Assembly: GCA_009193035.1 (NCBI GenBank)
Contig: SWDT01000110.1
Span: 90,309-154,308 of the forward strand
From: Halicephalobus mephisto
Taxonomy: Eukaryota; Nematoda; Chromadorea; Rhabditida; Panagrolaimidae
DNA length: 64,000 bases
Direction: 5' to 3'
Below, piece by piece: positions 34,117-46,086 of this stretch (position 1 is the first letter of the stretch; every line of letters begins with the position of its first letter). The position numbers and the translations under genes are program-made. The notes under the pieces were generated by a model. The model made no database searches. It saw nothing but the letters and a program-made list of their open reading frames with translations, and was not told where the DNA came from.

Positions 34117-36268
34117 TTTAACACCAATAATAACTTTATATTTTATAATCAGAGAATAAATCAATAGAAATATATATCAACTGAATTCATCTAAATTTAC
34201 AGATCTAACCAATACCTTATCACAAAGAGGCAACTCAAAATGATCTTTAGCCATCATTCAATGCTCATGATTTAACACACTCCCTTCCATGACAAAAAAT
34301 TCTCTCCAAAAGTCTTTTTTCAACTGACGCAGAAAAATAAAAACAAACTGATTTGAAGCTCATTTTCCCGTTCTGTAGTAACAGACAATAGAAGATAACC
34401 TTAATAAGAATCCTAATGATAAACAAAGATGAGAATAAGAACAGTATAAACAGGAGAAATCACAAAATAATGATAAACTTGGATTTGCATACTAGGAATC
34501 TAATCTACTGTTTTATATCTTCTATTTTAAGTAGTTATTTAAAATTATCTTGAAGAAGAAATTGATCAATAAGTGATTTATTTATCTCTACAAACAAAAA
34601 TACGTGAAATGTCGCACCAATTCAAATATGTGGTTTATCTGTCATGAATATTCACAACATAACAGAAAAAAACTCAAATATGAGATTTTGATATCTTTTG
34701 CAATATCATACAGATATTTATAATTGTTGGATCTTGAAATATCTGTATTCAGTCTTTAAAATTCACTTGAAAGGTCTGACATCTCCATGAATTTCACAGA
34801 GAAGTTTGAAATCTATTAGAATCTACCGAATAGTGTAAATTATCATGTAAAAATTAGTTTTCTGATTTATTTATGAAGTTCTGAAACAGCCGAATTTTTC
34901 ATACTCCACAATCTGTTATTATCTACAAAAAAGCAACTTTTTATTAATAGAATATTGTGATCTGGATTGTAGTTCTGTGAAAAGGTTTCAGTAATTTCCT
35001 GAATAACAAGTAACATCTAAAACTGAACAGTATTTTAAATCTTACATGACTTTGATCCAAATTATCACACCCATTGAAGCAAAATGTACAATAAAAAATT
35101 CATTTGTGAAATGTTATTACAAAACATCCACCATGGGAAATCAAACTTTTTATATAAACTGTTAGTTTTCAGCGATTTCTATAAATCTCCGTTTAACAAA
35201 TTTCATGTTTGTTTGTCAAAGTAACACGTAGGAATCTGTAAACCTTCTGTAACTTTCTAAACTAAATAAAGATTCTGCTTTTTTGAATTTTAAGTCTTTA
35301 AATTTCTTCAGTTTTCAATGCATTTTTAATATTTTCTGAAAGTGAATTATCCAATTTTCTCTGAATCGATACTGATAAAGGATGAAATGTAAGCTTTTAT
35401 CGATGATTATATTTTTGAGAATAAAATCTATTACATGTTTAAAAAAAAGAACAATTAAAATAATTCCATTTTCAGAATATTTTGTAAATTCTTGAGATTA
35501 CTAAAAACAGATTTTGTTCTTGTTTCTTGAATTCAGAAGAATTAAAGTAACACAAAATCAATTCCTTCTAATAGAAGTCATTCAATTACATCTGTATTTC
35601 ATGATTAAATTTATCTTTGACAATAGACTTCAAGTCATCTAAAGAAAGATATTGAAACAAATACTATAATAGAAAGAGAGGACCTGAAGAGACAGCTTGA
35701 ATGTCAGGGACTCTGGAATACTGTAGGGCATGAATCATTTTGAATTGTTCTGTTGTGCACATATATATTGTTGGTCTATACTTTTGGTTGAGCAAAGATT
35801 CGTAGTATTTTTCTTGTTCCTAATCTTCACAGTTTTCTAATAACATAGTCCTTCAACAAGTTTTCAAAGTTTTATTAGAACTGAAATTTGCCTACAATTT
35901 TATTTTCAACTTTCACAAATTATGAAACTTTCTGATTTCATATAGTTTTTGAATTATGTAGTTTTTAACATAGATATTCATACATCAAATTCATTTCTTC
36001 TATGGGCGTATATTTAATTCAAACCACCAATTTTAGCAGTTCTAAGTTCCTACACTCACTATTGAATTCAATGACTGAAGTGTTATCAGAATGGTTGAAT
36101 AACTAAATGAAATTTCACATCGGGTTGAAAATTAGAAAGTGAGAATTCAGTTACTCAGTTTTTTGACAACAGGATATTAAAAACTTGTGAAATTGCTTCT
36201 TTCATTTTCCCTCAGAGGTAATTATCATCCTTTCTGATCTGTTCTCTAATATTTCCATGAATTTGTTC
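34117..36268. other. AT-rich, no gene seen
   Basis: Upstream of the Cys/His gene. Both strands are dense in stops and no repeat unit stands out clearly. Confidence 0.5.
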
Positions 36269-36274
36269 AAAAAA
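36269..36274 (-). terminator. RNA polymerase III terminator of 5S copy 1
   Basis: Six T on the minus strand three bases after the end of the 5S gene. Confidence 0.7.
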
Positions 36275-36277
36275 GAA

Positions 36278-36395
36278 GCTAGGAGCACTGGAGATTCCCA
36301 GGACGTCTCCGATCCAAGTACTAATCAAGCCCTAGGGCGTTTCACTGGCCAGATCGAACGGGATGGCGTGCTTTCACCCTGGTTTGACCCCTAGC
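36278..36395 (-). rRNA. 5S ribosomal RNA, copy 1
   Basis: 118 nt on the minus strand. The internal control region is recognisable (AGTACTTGGATCGGAGACG and CACGCCATCCCGTTCGATCT). The 5' end GCTAGGGG pairs with the 3' end CTCCTAGC over eight positions with one G-U. An intact acceptor-like helix and a T-run terminator suggest a working gene. Confidence 0.93.
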
Positions 36396-39300
36396 GATGG
36401 AAGCAATGCTTGGAGTGATCACTTTTTTTGAAAGCGAGGAGAAAGTGAATTGGAATAGATCGCCAGAAACTCACATCTTTTAGTCACCTCTGAGAGAAAT
36501 TTCTACTTCCTAATGAATTTCCGCCTTCATATTATTTGGACAAGATCAGACTGTGTTAAAAAACATTCGAAAAATCTTCAAAATTGATATCGTTTCTAGA
36601 AGTTTCGAGCAGTTGAAAAGATGATATTCTATAATTATAGATTTCAACTGAAAGAAAATTAAATTCGTCTCGGGATATATTGCTCAGCATTTGTGGTAAG
36701 TAGTTCTACTTTTATGGCGTATAATTTACAACAGAACTACTGAATATAGTTTATAAATATAATTAAAAAAAGATGACTTTTCTAATTTCTCGATAACAAC
36801 AGTTCGTACTAAAAGTGTAACAAATCTGAATCCCGAACTTGCATTTATTTTTAACTACGACATTTCTTTATTACATAGCTTGAAAACACCTCATTGTAGT
36901 CAAAAGTAGTGTTAAATTAAAAATACTAATATTTACAAATATGAACTTTAGAACTTCCGTTTCGAATATGTTTATAGCAATCATCACAGATATCTAATTA
37001 ATGTTCATCAACATAACTAGAATTATTGTATTCTCTGTTCTTATTTAATTTTGAGATGTGTACTTCATCCAAGAACCTCGAAAAGTCAAATAATTTCTGT
37101 TCAACCTTTGAAACCTTCTAATGTCTGTGGTTATTCCAGAGCTTTAGAGTGCAACTTCACTGGAGTTGTACTTTATTTTAAAAGTGAGTCAGGAAATTAT
37201 GATATCTCAGAAACTTTTCTCAAATTCACTCTCATATTAACCATTTCCTCTGTACTGATTTCAGTCACAATTTAGTTTCTCGCTATTTTTCAATACTCCT
37301 CGACTTGATTGATGCATTATTTCCATGGAAAAGCTCATCGATAATATATTTTTACTTCTTCTGAGATTTACTTTGTTTCTTAAAGTTGTGATTGAGAAAA
37401 TCTATTAATGAATGAAAATACGTTATTTTTGACACTTTCAAATTCTTCTCAATAATAAAAAACTGGATTCTCAACTGCCTGTTATATTTCTGAACACACC
37501 TGCTATCAGAGAGTCTATCTGTATTGTAATTTAGATTCTTTTGCAGTCTGAATTTAGAGAATGAAAATTTTAGAATTTTTATACTCTCTACTTTTCGTGA
37601 ATAGCTTTCATGGGATCAGGAATGAAACAAATCAAGTTTAGAGAAATTTATATTTCTATATTTTCGTAATATCCTAAATAGACCGAAAAAGTATTGGAAA
37701 TACCGTAAATAAAGAATCTAAGATAAAATGGAAATTCTCAGTATTTCAAAAACTTCTTGTATGATTGAGAATGAGCCCACAATGACAGAAACTCTAACTG
37801 CATCTATTTGATTTTTATTATTGCATAATTTCTGATTAGACCCTCATGACGTTTAAAATTAAAGTAATAGGATGCTTAGAGAGATCAACTCTCTGATTTT
37901 TCATAATCATTCATAATGGAGACAGTGATCAAAATAATTTCAGTATTTCATTCCTGATTATATTATGAGATATTCATGTGAATAATAAATAATACCTGAA
38001 TGGTTGAAGAAAAAAATCAAGTCGAGTACTTCTTTTCAACTTTCTTCTCAACAGATACGAATAGTGTCTAGAAAATACGAGGCCATGGAATTTGAAGACC
38101 CTATTTCTCCCAAATAACTCGCATATTATCTGAAACACAATGATGTTTAGGGAGTTATAATTAAAAGTCCAAAAGCTGATCTCCTTCAATTTCTTTATTT
38201 CTTCCGTACAGAACTCCAATAATGTTGGAAAATAAGTTGTCTAAAATTTGCTGCTCTTTCCTTTTTAAAATTAGTGATAATATGACGAATAGTGTTTCAG
38301 AAATCCAGAGATGAGAATGTTTTAGACACTATTCCCTACACTTTAAAATTATTTTTAAAATATATTATATATCTTAGAAATTCCGATAATATGAGCATCC
38401 TAGACACTGCCTTTGTCATTCATTTATTTCTTTCAGTTTTCGAGAATATTGATGACATTTCAAAATTCCAAGCGTCTCGATCCTCTGAGCTTCATCTACC
38501 TGTCTTACTTCTTCATTGATATATTAATGAAGGTTGAAAACATCTAAAAACTTCAATAATCTGAGCATTCTAGACTTGACTTTTCTTTTTCCTCTTCCTT
38601 CTGTTGTTCAATGAAGGTGGATAGTATCCAGAGAATTTCAATTCTTGCATATTCTGAACACTATTCTTTCGAATCCCTTTTTTGAAAAACATCTATAATA
38701 CCTGGAGAAGTCAATAACACATGATTTCCATATAATGTACTCGTTTTATGTTTTAACCTCTCTTTACAGGAAACAATATCTGGTTAACTCTTCGAGAAAG
38801 TTTCATAGAAGAAATACAATATGAGAAGGAAGAACACCTTTTCTGATCTTGATTCTCACTCTTCTATTTATTTCCTATAAACAAAAATGATGACTAATGT
38901 ATTTCGAAATAAAAAAGTTTAGCCTCCCTAATACTTCTAATTCCTTATATAGTGATTAGAATAGTGTTTATAAAATCAATTGAAACCAATATAATGACAG
39001 CAATTCGTTTTATTTTGTTGAAACTCTTTGAAAAATAATAAATTGTGTCCAAAGTATTCAGCAATATTGTTTCGGAAATTACTCCTTCCCTCTCATATTC
39101 TTTTCTAAAGACACTGATAGTATTCTATTAGTCTTCATTAGACAATCTCGAGAATGCAATTCCTACTTTCTACATTTCTTCAAAGGACATAGACAGTATC
39201 TGAAGTATTTTCAATCAACTCCATATAATCCCTGTATTCTCGTTTATGAAGTTGCTCTTCAGAAGTCAGAAATAATGTCTGAGTTATCCAAAAATTAACA

Positions 39301-41570
39301 GTTGGTAATCTTTGTTAGCTTCTGTTTCCTCTCCAAAGGGGAATTTAGAAACTTCACACTTTCTGACACCCTCAGAAAAAATAGGTGTAATGAATGTCAA
39401 AAAGTCCAGAAATCAGAATTTCTTAGGTACTACTGTTTTTCGTATTTCTTCTGTGCTGTACAAAAACCCATGGAGAGTATCCGAGGAATTCCAAAATGTG
39501 AATTTTATAATCACTATCCTTCTTACTATCTTCCAAACAATAGATAGAGTCTAAACAATTGAATGAATTGCATTTGCTGAAAATAATTATTTCTTCATTT
39601 TCATCTGCTGTTGAACTGAGAACTGATATTCAATTAATCCAAAGGGTTGAAGTTTCTGGATAGTATTAACTTGAACTCTTCCTTCGTCGTTCAGAAATTA
39701 AACATAGTATCAAATGAACTAAAAACATGGAGTTCACAGGTACTCCTTCTTTATTTCTCTTCAGAAGATATGAATGGTGTTGAAATACACAACATATGGA
39801 ATGAAGAGAAACTCAAATTCCTATCATCCTGTTCAAAATATCTCATATTCAGAAAGAATAAAAAAAAACAATAAATGATTTTGGAAGAACTAGACTTCCA
39901 ACCATCCTAGAACTTCTAATTGATCATCCATTAAGCTTAAAATATAAGAGTCGAAAATCGTAGATCATATAATCTCTTCAGTCTTTTGAAAAATCATTTC
40001 AGAACAAAAATACAACTTGATTTAAAAACAATATTTGGATTAAACAGAACTGCTATATTCTCCAGATTACTCTGTAGACACAAAACAGTGTTTAGACAAC
40101 TTGAAAATGAGTCTTAAGAGATTGATGATTTCTGAACTCAATTACTTCTTGGCTGATATTTCGGTGTGAAAGAAATTAATAGCGCGACATTAGAGAACAC
40201 CATGAGGTTCAGTTATTGTCATTCTTCTTGAAGACAAATAAATACTATATAGAGTATAGAATATAATATATTGAACAGTTATTTTTTCAATTTTTTAAAT
40301 TCCTATTAGATAAATAACAGTATAATTTCTGATGTATAACCTCATTCAATCTAAAATCAAATAAATCTCTATTGTTCTCATCTACACCCTAAAAATTAAA
40401 TAACAGAATACAACCACAAATTCAGAAATTAACCTTATTACAATATTTTTATAAGCGTTTGAGAACAGTATAACCAAAGACTAAAAACTGTCTCTTGAAA
40501 CCTCAGAGAACATTTGCCCGACCGGAAGAGACCAAAATTAAAGAACAATCAACGGGAAATAAATACTCTCGCTCTCTTCGTAGGTTGCTGATCGAGTTCA
40601 GAACAAAAAATGTCGTGAAATGTGTTTTTTCTGAATACTCTTTGGTTTCAAACAGATGAGTAATGCTTTAAATAATAGAAGTAGTCTTCGTTGTTGATTA
40701 TGTACAACTGCTCCAGTTTGTGTCCGAAGAAGATCAATGCTCTTCTGTAACTGTGAAGGTAGGCAGTTCATAGATGAATTGTCCCTTTAATCATCTTTTC
40801 CTCTTTTTTGAATGGAAGAAATAATGTTCAAACAACTAAATATCTACTTTATATGAAATCTGTGTCATTATATTCAATTCTGTATACTTCTTAAATTCCA
40901 ATATGACTATTGATCAACAATTAGAAGATTCTGAAATTATCTTGTTTTTAATTTTTTGAAAACTATCATAGGATTCACACAGCACTTCAAATAACAGTAT
41001 TCTTCATTAGTGAGAGGGTATACTTATTCGCATTTTGTAATAAGGAATAAATTCAGATCTTCAGGGGGGAATTATACTTCTATGATACCCTTGTAACTCT
41101 TTAATAAAAATTTAAGTCAAGAACTAGATTCGTTGAGAAGACCGATTTCTCAAATCTCAGTGAAATTCTTAATGTTGTGTCTAAAATAATAACAAAATAT
41201 AAATTATTACAAATTTCATTTTTAAAATCACTTTAACAAATGTTAGTGAACTTTTTGAAAATGAAAATGAGATCCTCGAATTCCAAAGGTTTCACACTCA
41301 AATGACAACTCTAGGATTCCATTAAAGTTCATACAGAAATTAAGATTCTTAAAAGTCCGAAAACAAAATAATCATTATATTAATAATTGCTTCGAAACTT
41401 AGTTTTGCAAGTACTCTCAATAATTCTGAAACACTGAAATATTTCCACGGAAATTCGGAAATTAATTTCAAACTGCTTTATGGAAGTTGAGGAAAATGGT
41501 TTTTTCATACTTTCTATAAGTAATATCAAACATAATAGACAATTCCACATCCAAATAAAAAATTTTAAAA
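36396..41570. repeat. 5-kb gene-poor stretch with ~48-bp palindromes
   Basis: No supported gene. Clear palindromes with ATAGTGT/ACACTAT arms lie at 38287-38334 and 38619-38667. Weaker relatives recur through 38.3-40.2 kb, so this part looks like a degraded array. Confidence 0.55.
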
Positions 41571-42513
41571 AGTCACGCATTTATCTCCGAGATATTAAAT
41601 GTCCAAAATCAACACTCTCGTCCTTCAAATTCATATATCCTCCGGGACCATCGAGTTCCTTAAATTGTTTTCATTTGATTTCTCTTTCATTTCATCTGAC
41701 CCCCCTTGGGGTAACATCGTTAAACTGAAGAGAAGAGACATGAAAACCCTCTACGACAGGAGAACAGAGACAAAACGTTAGTGATTTTGTAACTCGTTCA
41801 TCGACGATCCTCGTCTTCCCCTTCTCTTCCAGGACGGAACTCTCCATCAGCCAGGTCCAGCTCCAGATTTCCCCATATCTGAAAAAAAAAATTTTAGAAA
41901 GTCACGCATTTATCTCCGAGATATTAAATGTCCAAAATCAACACTCTCGTCCTTCAAATTCATATATCCTCCGGGACCATCGGGTTCCTTAAATTGTTTT
42001 CATTTGATTTCTCTTTCATTTCATCTGACCCCCCTTCAGGTAACATCGTTAAACTGAAGAGAAGAGACTTCTAAACCTTCTACGACGGGAGAACAGAGAC
42101 AAAACGTTAGCGATTTTGTAATTCGTTCATCGACGATCCTCGTCTTCCCCTTCTCTTCCAGGACGGAACTCTCCATCAGCCAGGTCCAGCTCCAGATTTC
42201 CCCATATCTGAAAAAAAAAATTTTAGAAAGTCACGCATTTATCTCCGAGATATTAAATGTCCAAAATCAACACTCTCCTCCTTCAAATTCATATATCCTC
42301 CGGGACCATCGAGTTCCTTAAATTGTTTTTAAATGACTTCTCTTTTGTTTCATCTGACCCCCCTTCAGGTAACATCGTTAAACTGAAGAGAAGAGACTTC
42401 AAAACCCTCTACAACAAAAGAACGAAGACAAAACGTTAGTGATTTTGTAACTCGTTCATCGACGATCCTCGTCTTCCCCTTCTCTTCCAGGACGGAACTC
42501 TTCATCAGCCAGA
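41571..42513 (+). repeat. 329-bp tandem repeat, nearly three copies
   Basis: Copies start at 41571, 41900 and 42229 (AGTCACGCATTTATCTCCG), so the period is exactly 329 bp; the third copy stops near 42513 in CATCAGCCAG. Copies are about 95% alike by eye. A 60-codon frame starting MSKINTL is open in copies 1 and 3 but has a TAA in copy 2. On the other strand a short acidic frame is also shared. The repeat is more GC-rich than its surroundings. Confidence 0.95.
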
Positions 42514-45500
42514 TGTAGTGAGTGTTGAGAAATTCGATTGGTTATCGGTGTTTTATTTATTTAGAATAGAAGTACTTAACTTTATTTTTTGAGTTTTCAA
42601 TTAATATTAATTTTGTTTATTATTTTTTCGATAAATACTGTTGGAAATAATTACACAGAAATGTTTTCAGAATTTTTCGTCAAATGACGGTTTTCTCCTG
42701 TCTTCCTAGTGTTTAACTTTTGACAGAAACGTCGACGTAAGAGCAGTTTTTGTGTGAAGATGTTCTCAAAAAATAATTACAATAGATTTGCAGGATAGTA
42801 TCTTAGCTTCGACTAGCAGTCAAGTAATATTATAATAATATTGTATATCACTACTACGGTCGAAATTGCTTAAAAGATGATGGTTATCGTGGTGGTGGGA
42901 AGTAATATAGTCAACAGAATGCATCCTAATTTATCACCGCATAATATTTTAACTGTAGGTTCATGAAGGGGGATCTCAATATTTAATGAAATAAGGTGAA
43001 AAAATAAAATATTGTTATTGGTATGTCTTTACTTAATTATAAGACACAATATAAAAATAAGAACGATATTACTAAGTGTCAGAGCTACATTCAGGGAGGA
43101 CTCCAGGTTCACCGAAATGTTGTCTTTTATGCTCTTCAGTGGAGAGAAGGGACTGTTAAGACTTCGGTGTTCTGAATATCTCTGTTGATAGGGACTATGC
43201 GTCCACAACAGTCACTGATATTGATTGAATGAAATCAAAATACAAGGTTGTTTCCATACAAAAATATTTATTAATATCTGTGAGTAATCAGTCAGTTTTT
43301 AAATTTACTGTTGACAAACAGAAATGATTCAAAATATATAGTCGGATCAATTAAAGGTTTCGTAAGGAGTAATGATATCACAATTATTATCGCACTTCTG
43401 AATTCTTTCACTTTATTAGAATTCCCTATAAACGTTCAAGTGAATACAAACTAGTGAATTTACTTATTTGACAGCTAATGTAACTAGATGATTGTGATAT
43501 GAAAGAGCACATAAAAAGTCATCTATTCCTCTAAACTAAATCGTATTGAAGGATTCACCGAGTTGATTTTACCGATTCGAACAATTTCTAGATTTTGAAT
43601 TGAATATGAAATAATATATTGTCTCAGAACTGGCAATATTTGAAGATCAGTCCTCAATTCTGACTTCAGATTCGGAATCTACGGGTTCGATTACCCTATG
43701 ATGCATATTTTGCTTTTCAAATCTGAAAGGAATCATCACTTTTTCTTCGGTTCGAAACTCGATTTCTAATGAAATGTATTTCTTTTCCGTTGTCAATAAA
43801 CACCTATTGACATATTTATAAAGTGAACATAGTTTTTACAAACTAAATAAGCACTAAAAGTGAAGAAAATAATTGTATTTTATCTAAAAAACACATTGAT
43901 ATTTTAAACTAATTTAATCACTTTTTTCTTCAAATTTAAGTAAAAAAGGTATTGATCTGATATTATAGGATCATGTAATAAGTATTTCGTAACAACATTT
44001 CAAGAAGTCAGCCCTTAACTGTTATGTTCAATGAAATTTGTCAAATATGAACTGTGTTGGGGGTCATAGAGCTCCCTTTCATATCTTCCTCTTGGAATGA
44101 CAGAAAGACATGGTTCAGCTGTATTTCAGATATATTTGTATCACTGTAATTATAAGTACATTGATATCTCTTCAGACCTCCTATTCACTAAGATATGGCC
44201 ATTTTTGAAGCATTGTTGTAAAAAAGGTTTCAAAATAATTTTCCATTAATAAAAATTAACTGAGTTCTGGAATGTTATGAACCATTCAATTCAGAATTTT
44301 GTTTTCTACGATATCCCACATATATTACAGTCTGAATTCCATAATATAAAAGAATTTGAGTATCAAAGAAACTGACCCTTTATTTCAAACAACTCATGAA
44401 ACTCAAAACCTCATTAATTAAGTGAAGATTCTAAACAGATCGTACTCCTCTCAAAATCCTTAAATAACTTAATAAAACCTTGAGTTAGAACCTCGAAATG
44501 AAATCTTCTATGGAAACAAATCTTTTCCAAGTTGGATCAAAAGTTCCGCCGAATTCTCATATGATAAACATCACAAAATGTGATATCATATGAAACAGAA
44601 TACAAGCTCATTTTTAACACTGTTAAATGACTATCATACAAATGAATAAAATTCCTAAACTTGTCCAAGAGTGTCCACATCTTTTCTATTTTCTAATCAC
44701 TTTCATTGTGTTGAGATAGTCTTAAAAAAGTGAAACTAAAAATGAGGAATATTGGTCATAATCAGAAATTCTTTCTCATTAACGAAATAGTATCCAAACA
44801 ATTCAAATACACGGAAATTGTGGGTACTATCCTCTTTAGGTATTCCAATTCTTATTATTAATTTATAAATAATGTCTGAGTGATCCAAAGAGTTACACCT
44901 TCTGACTCATTCGTTTATCAGATCCCATTACGGAACAAATAACTCCTCACTTATCCTAAGAACTAATTATTTTATTCGACTACCTAGTTTCCAACTCCCT
45001 TGAAATGATCGTGGATAGTATCTTAGAAATGTCAGATTTTGAATTTCCTCGAAACTATCCGTCTTTCAGTGTGTTCTCTAATACTTTAAATGAATGATAA
45101 CTAATAAATAGAACAACCTGAATTTCTGAACATTCTCCTAATATATTGTTTCAATGAACAAAATATTCAGTGACTAATCAACTCCAACGCTATGAATTAA
45201 TTCTACTTTGTTTAATTTCTCATTAAAAAGGCACCCATAATTATCTAAATCAGAAAATTGGGGGCCACAGAAGAACCGATCTCTTGGAAATCTTCACATT
45301 CAAGAACCTTGGAGAACAAATTTGGGATTCTCTTTATTTATATGGAACTTTCAAAACTATGATAGATATGAAGGTCTCATATCACCTAATAGAAATTTCC
45401 AGGATCTCCTAAAGTTGGGTTAAATTCTTCGGATCTTTGGAAACATTAAGCTCCTGGAGTTGTCTAGAATGATGTGGAAGGTTTTCTAACCTTCTAAATA

Positions 45501-45960
45501 ATCATGGAAGGTTCCAACATCTTCTTGATATCCAAATAAAGACTTGAAACTAGTATCTGAAACCAAAGATTTTTAAAATTTCCAGGTTTCGAAGACTTCT
45601 TCAGTTCTAGATGTCAATTAATTATCTAAAAAATAACTGCTCTGTTTTTATTAATAATTATGGTTCCATTTTGTCAGAAATTATGAGACTGAAAAGCAAA
45701 CTAATGACTATCATTGTTTTTAAGTTGACAAATAATCAGAAATATAATTCTAAGATCAATGAAAATATTTTCCCTAGAAACTAGATTCGACTAAAACTAC
45801 TGATGGGAATTATTTACTTCGAATATCAATTAAGAGGAGTAAATCTTCAAAAGTCCTAGTTTTAAAAACTGAGCAGAAGAGAGGATGTGAGAACGAGGTG
45901 AGAGAGGACCGAAGACACTCTCTCGTTCAAACCTCCCTCTCATCAGTCCGGGAGAGTAAC
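42514..45960. repeat. gene-poor stretch with dispersed repeats
   Basis: No supported gene. Palindromes with ATAGTAT/ACTATCC arms at 44785-44832 and 45013-45060; a 104-bp stretch at 43642-43745 matches the reverse complement of 57048-57151. Confidence 0.55.
43642..43745 (+). repeat. dispersed repeat, inverted copy at 57048-57151
   Basis: Shares for example TTCAGATTCGGAATCTACGG and TGATGCATATTTTGCT with the reverse complement of 57048-57151; about 85% alike by eye. Confidence 0.75.
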
Positions 45961-45966
45961 AAAAAA
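45961..45966 (-). terminator. RNA polymerase III terminator of 5S copy 2
   Basis: Six T on the minus strand two bases beyond the gene end. Confidence 0.7.
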
Positions 45967-45968
45967 GA

Positions 45969-46086
45969 GCTAGGAGCACTGGTGATTCCCAGGACGTCTC
46001 CGATCCAAGTACTAATCGAGCCCTAGGGCGTTTCACTGGCCAGATCGAACGGGATGGCGTGCTTTCACCCTGGTTTGACCCTTAGC
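45969..46086 (-). rRNA. 5S ribosomal RNA, copy 2
   Basis: 118 nt on the minus strand, differing from copy 1 at three positions. One change turns the terminal 5' sequence into GCTAAGGG, which makes an A-C mismatch in the closing helix. The internal control region and T-run terminator are intact. It may be functional or an early pseudogene. Confidence 0.9.

Noticed and set aside
45830..46036. 68-codon minus-strand frame overlapping 45.9 kb
   Set aside because: It runs across the second 5S rRNA gene and is explained by it.
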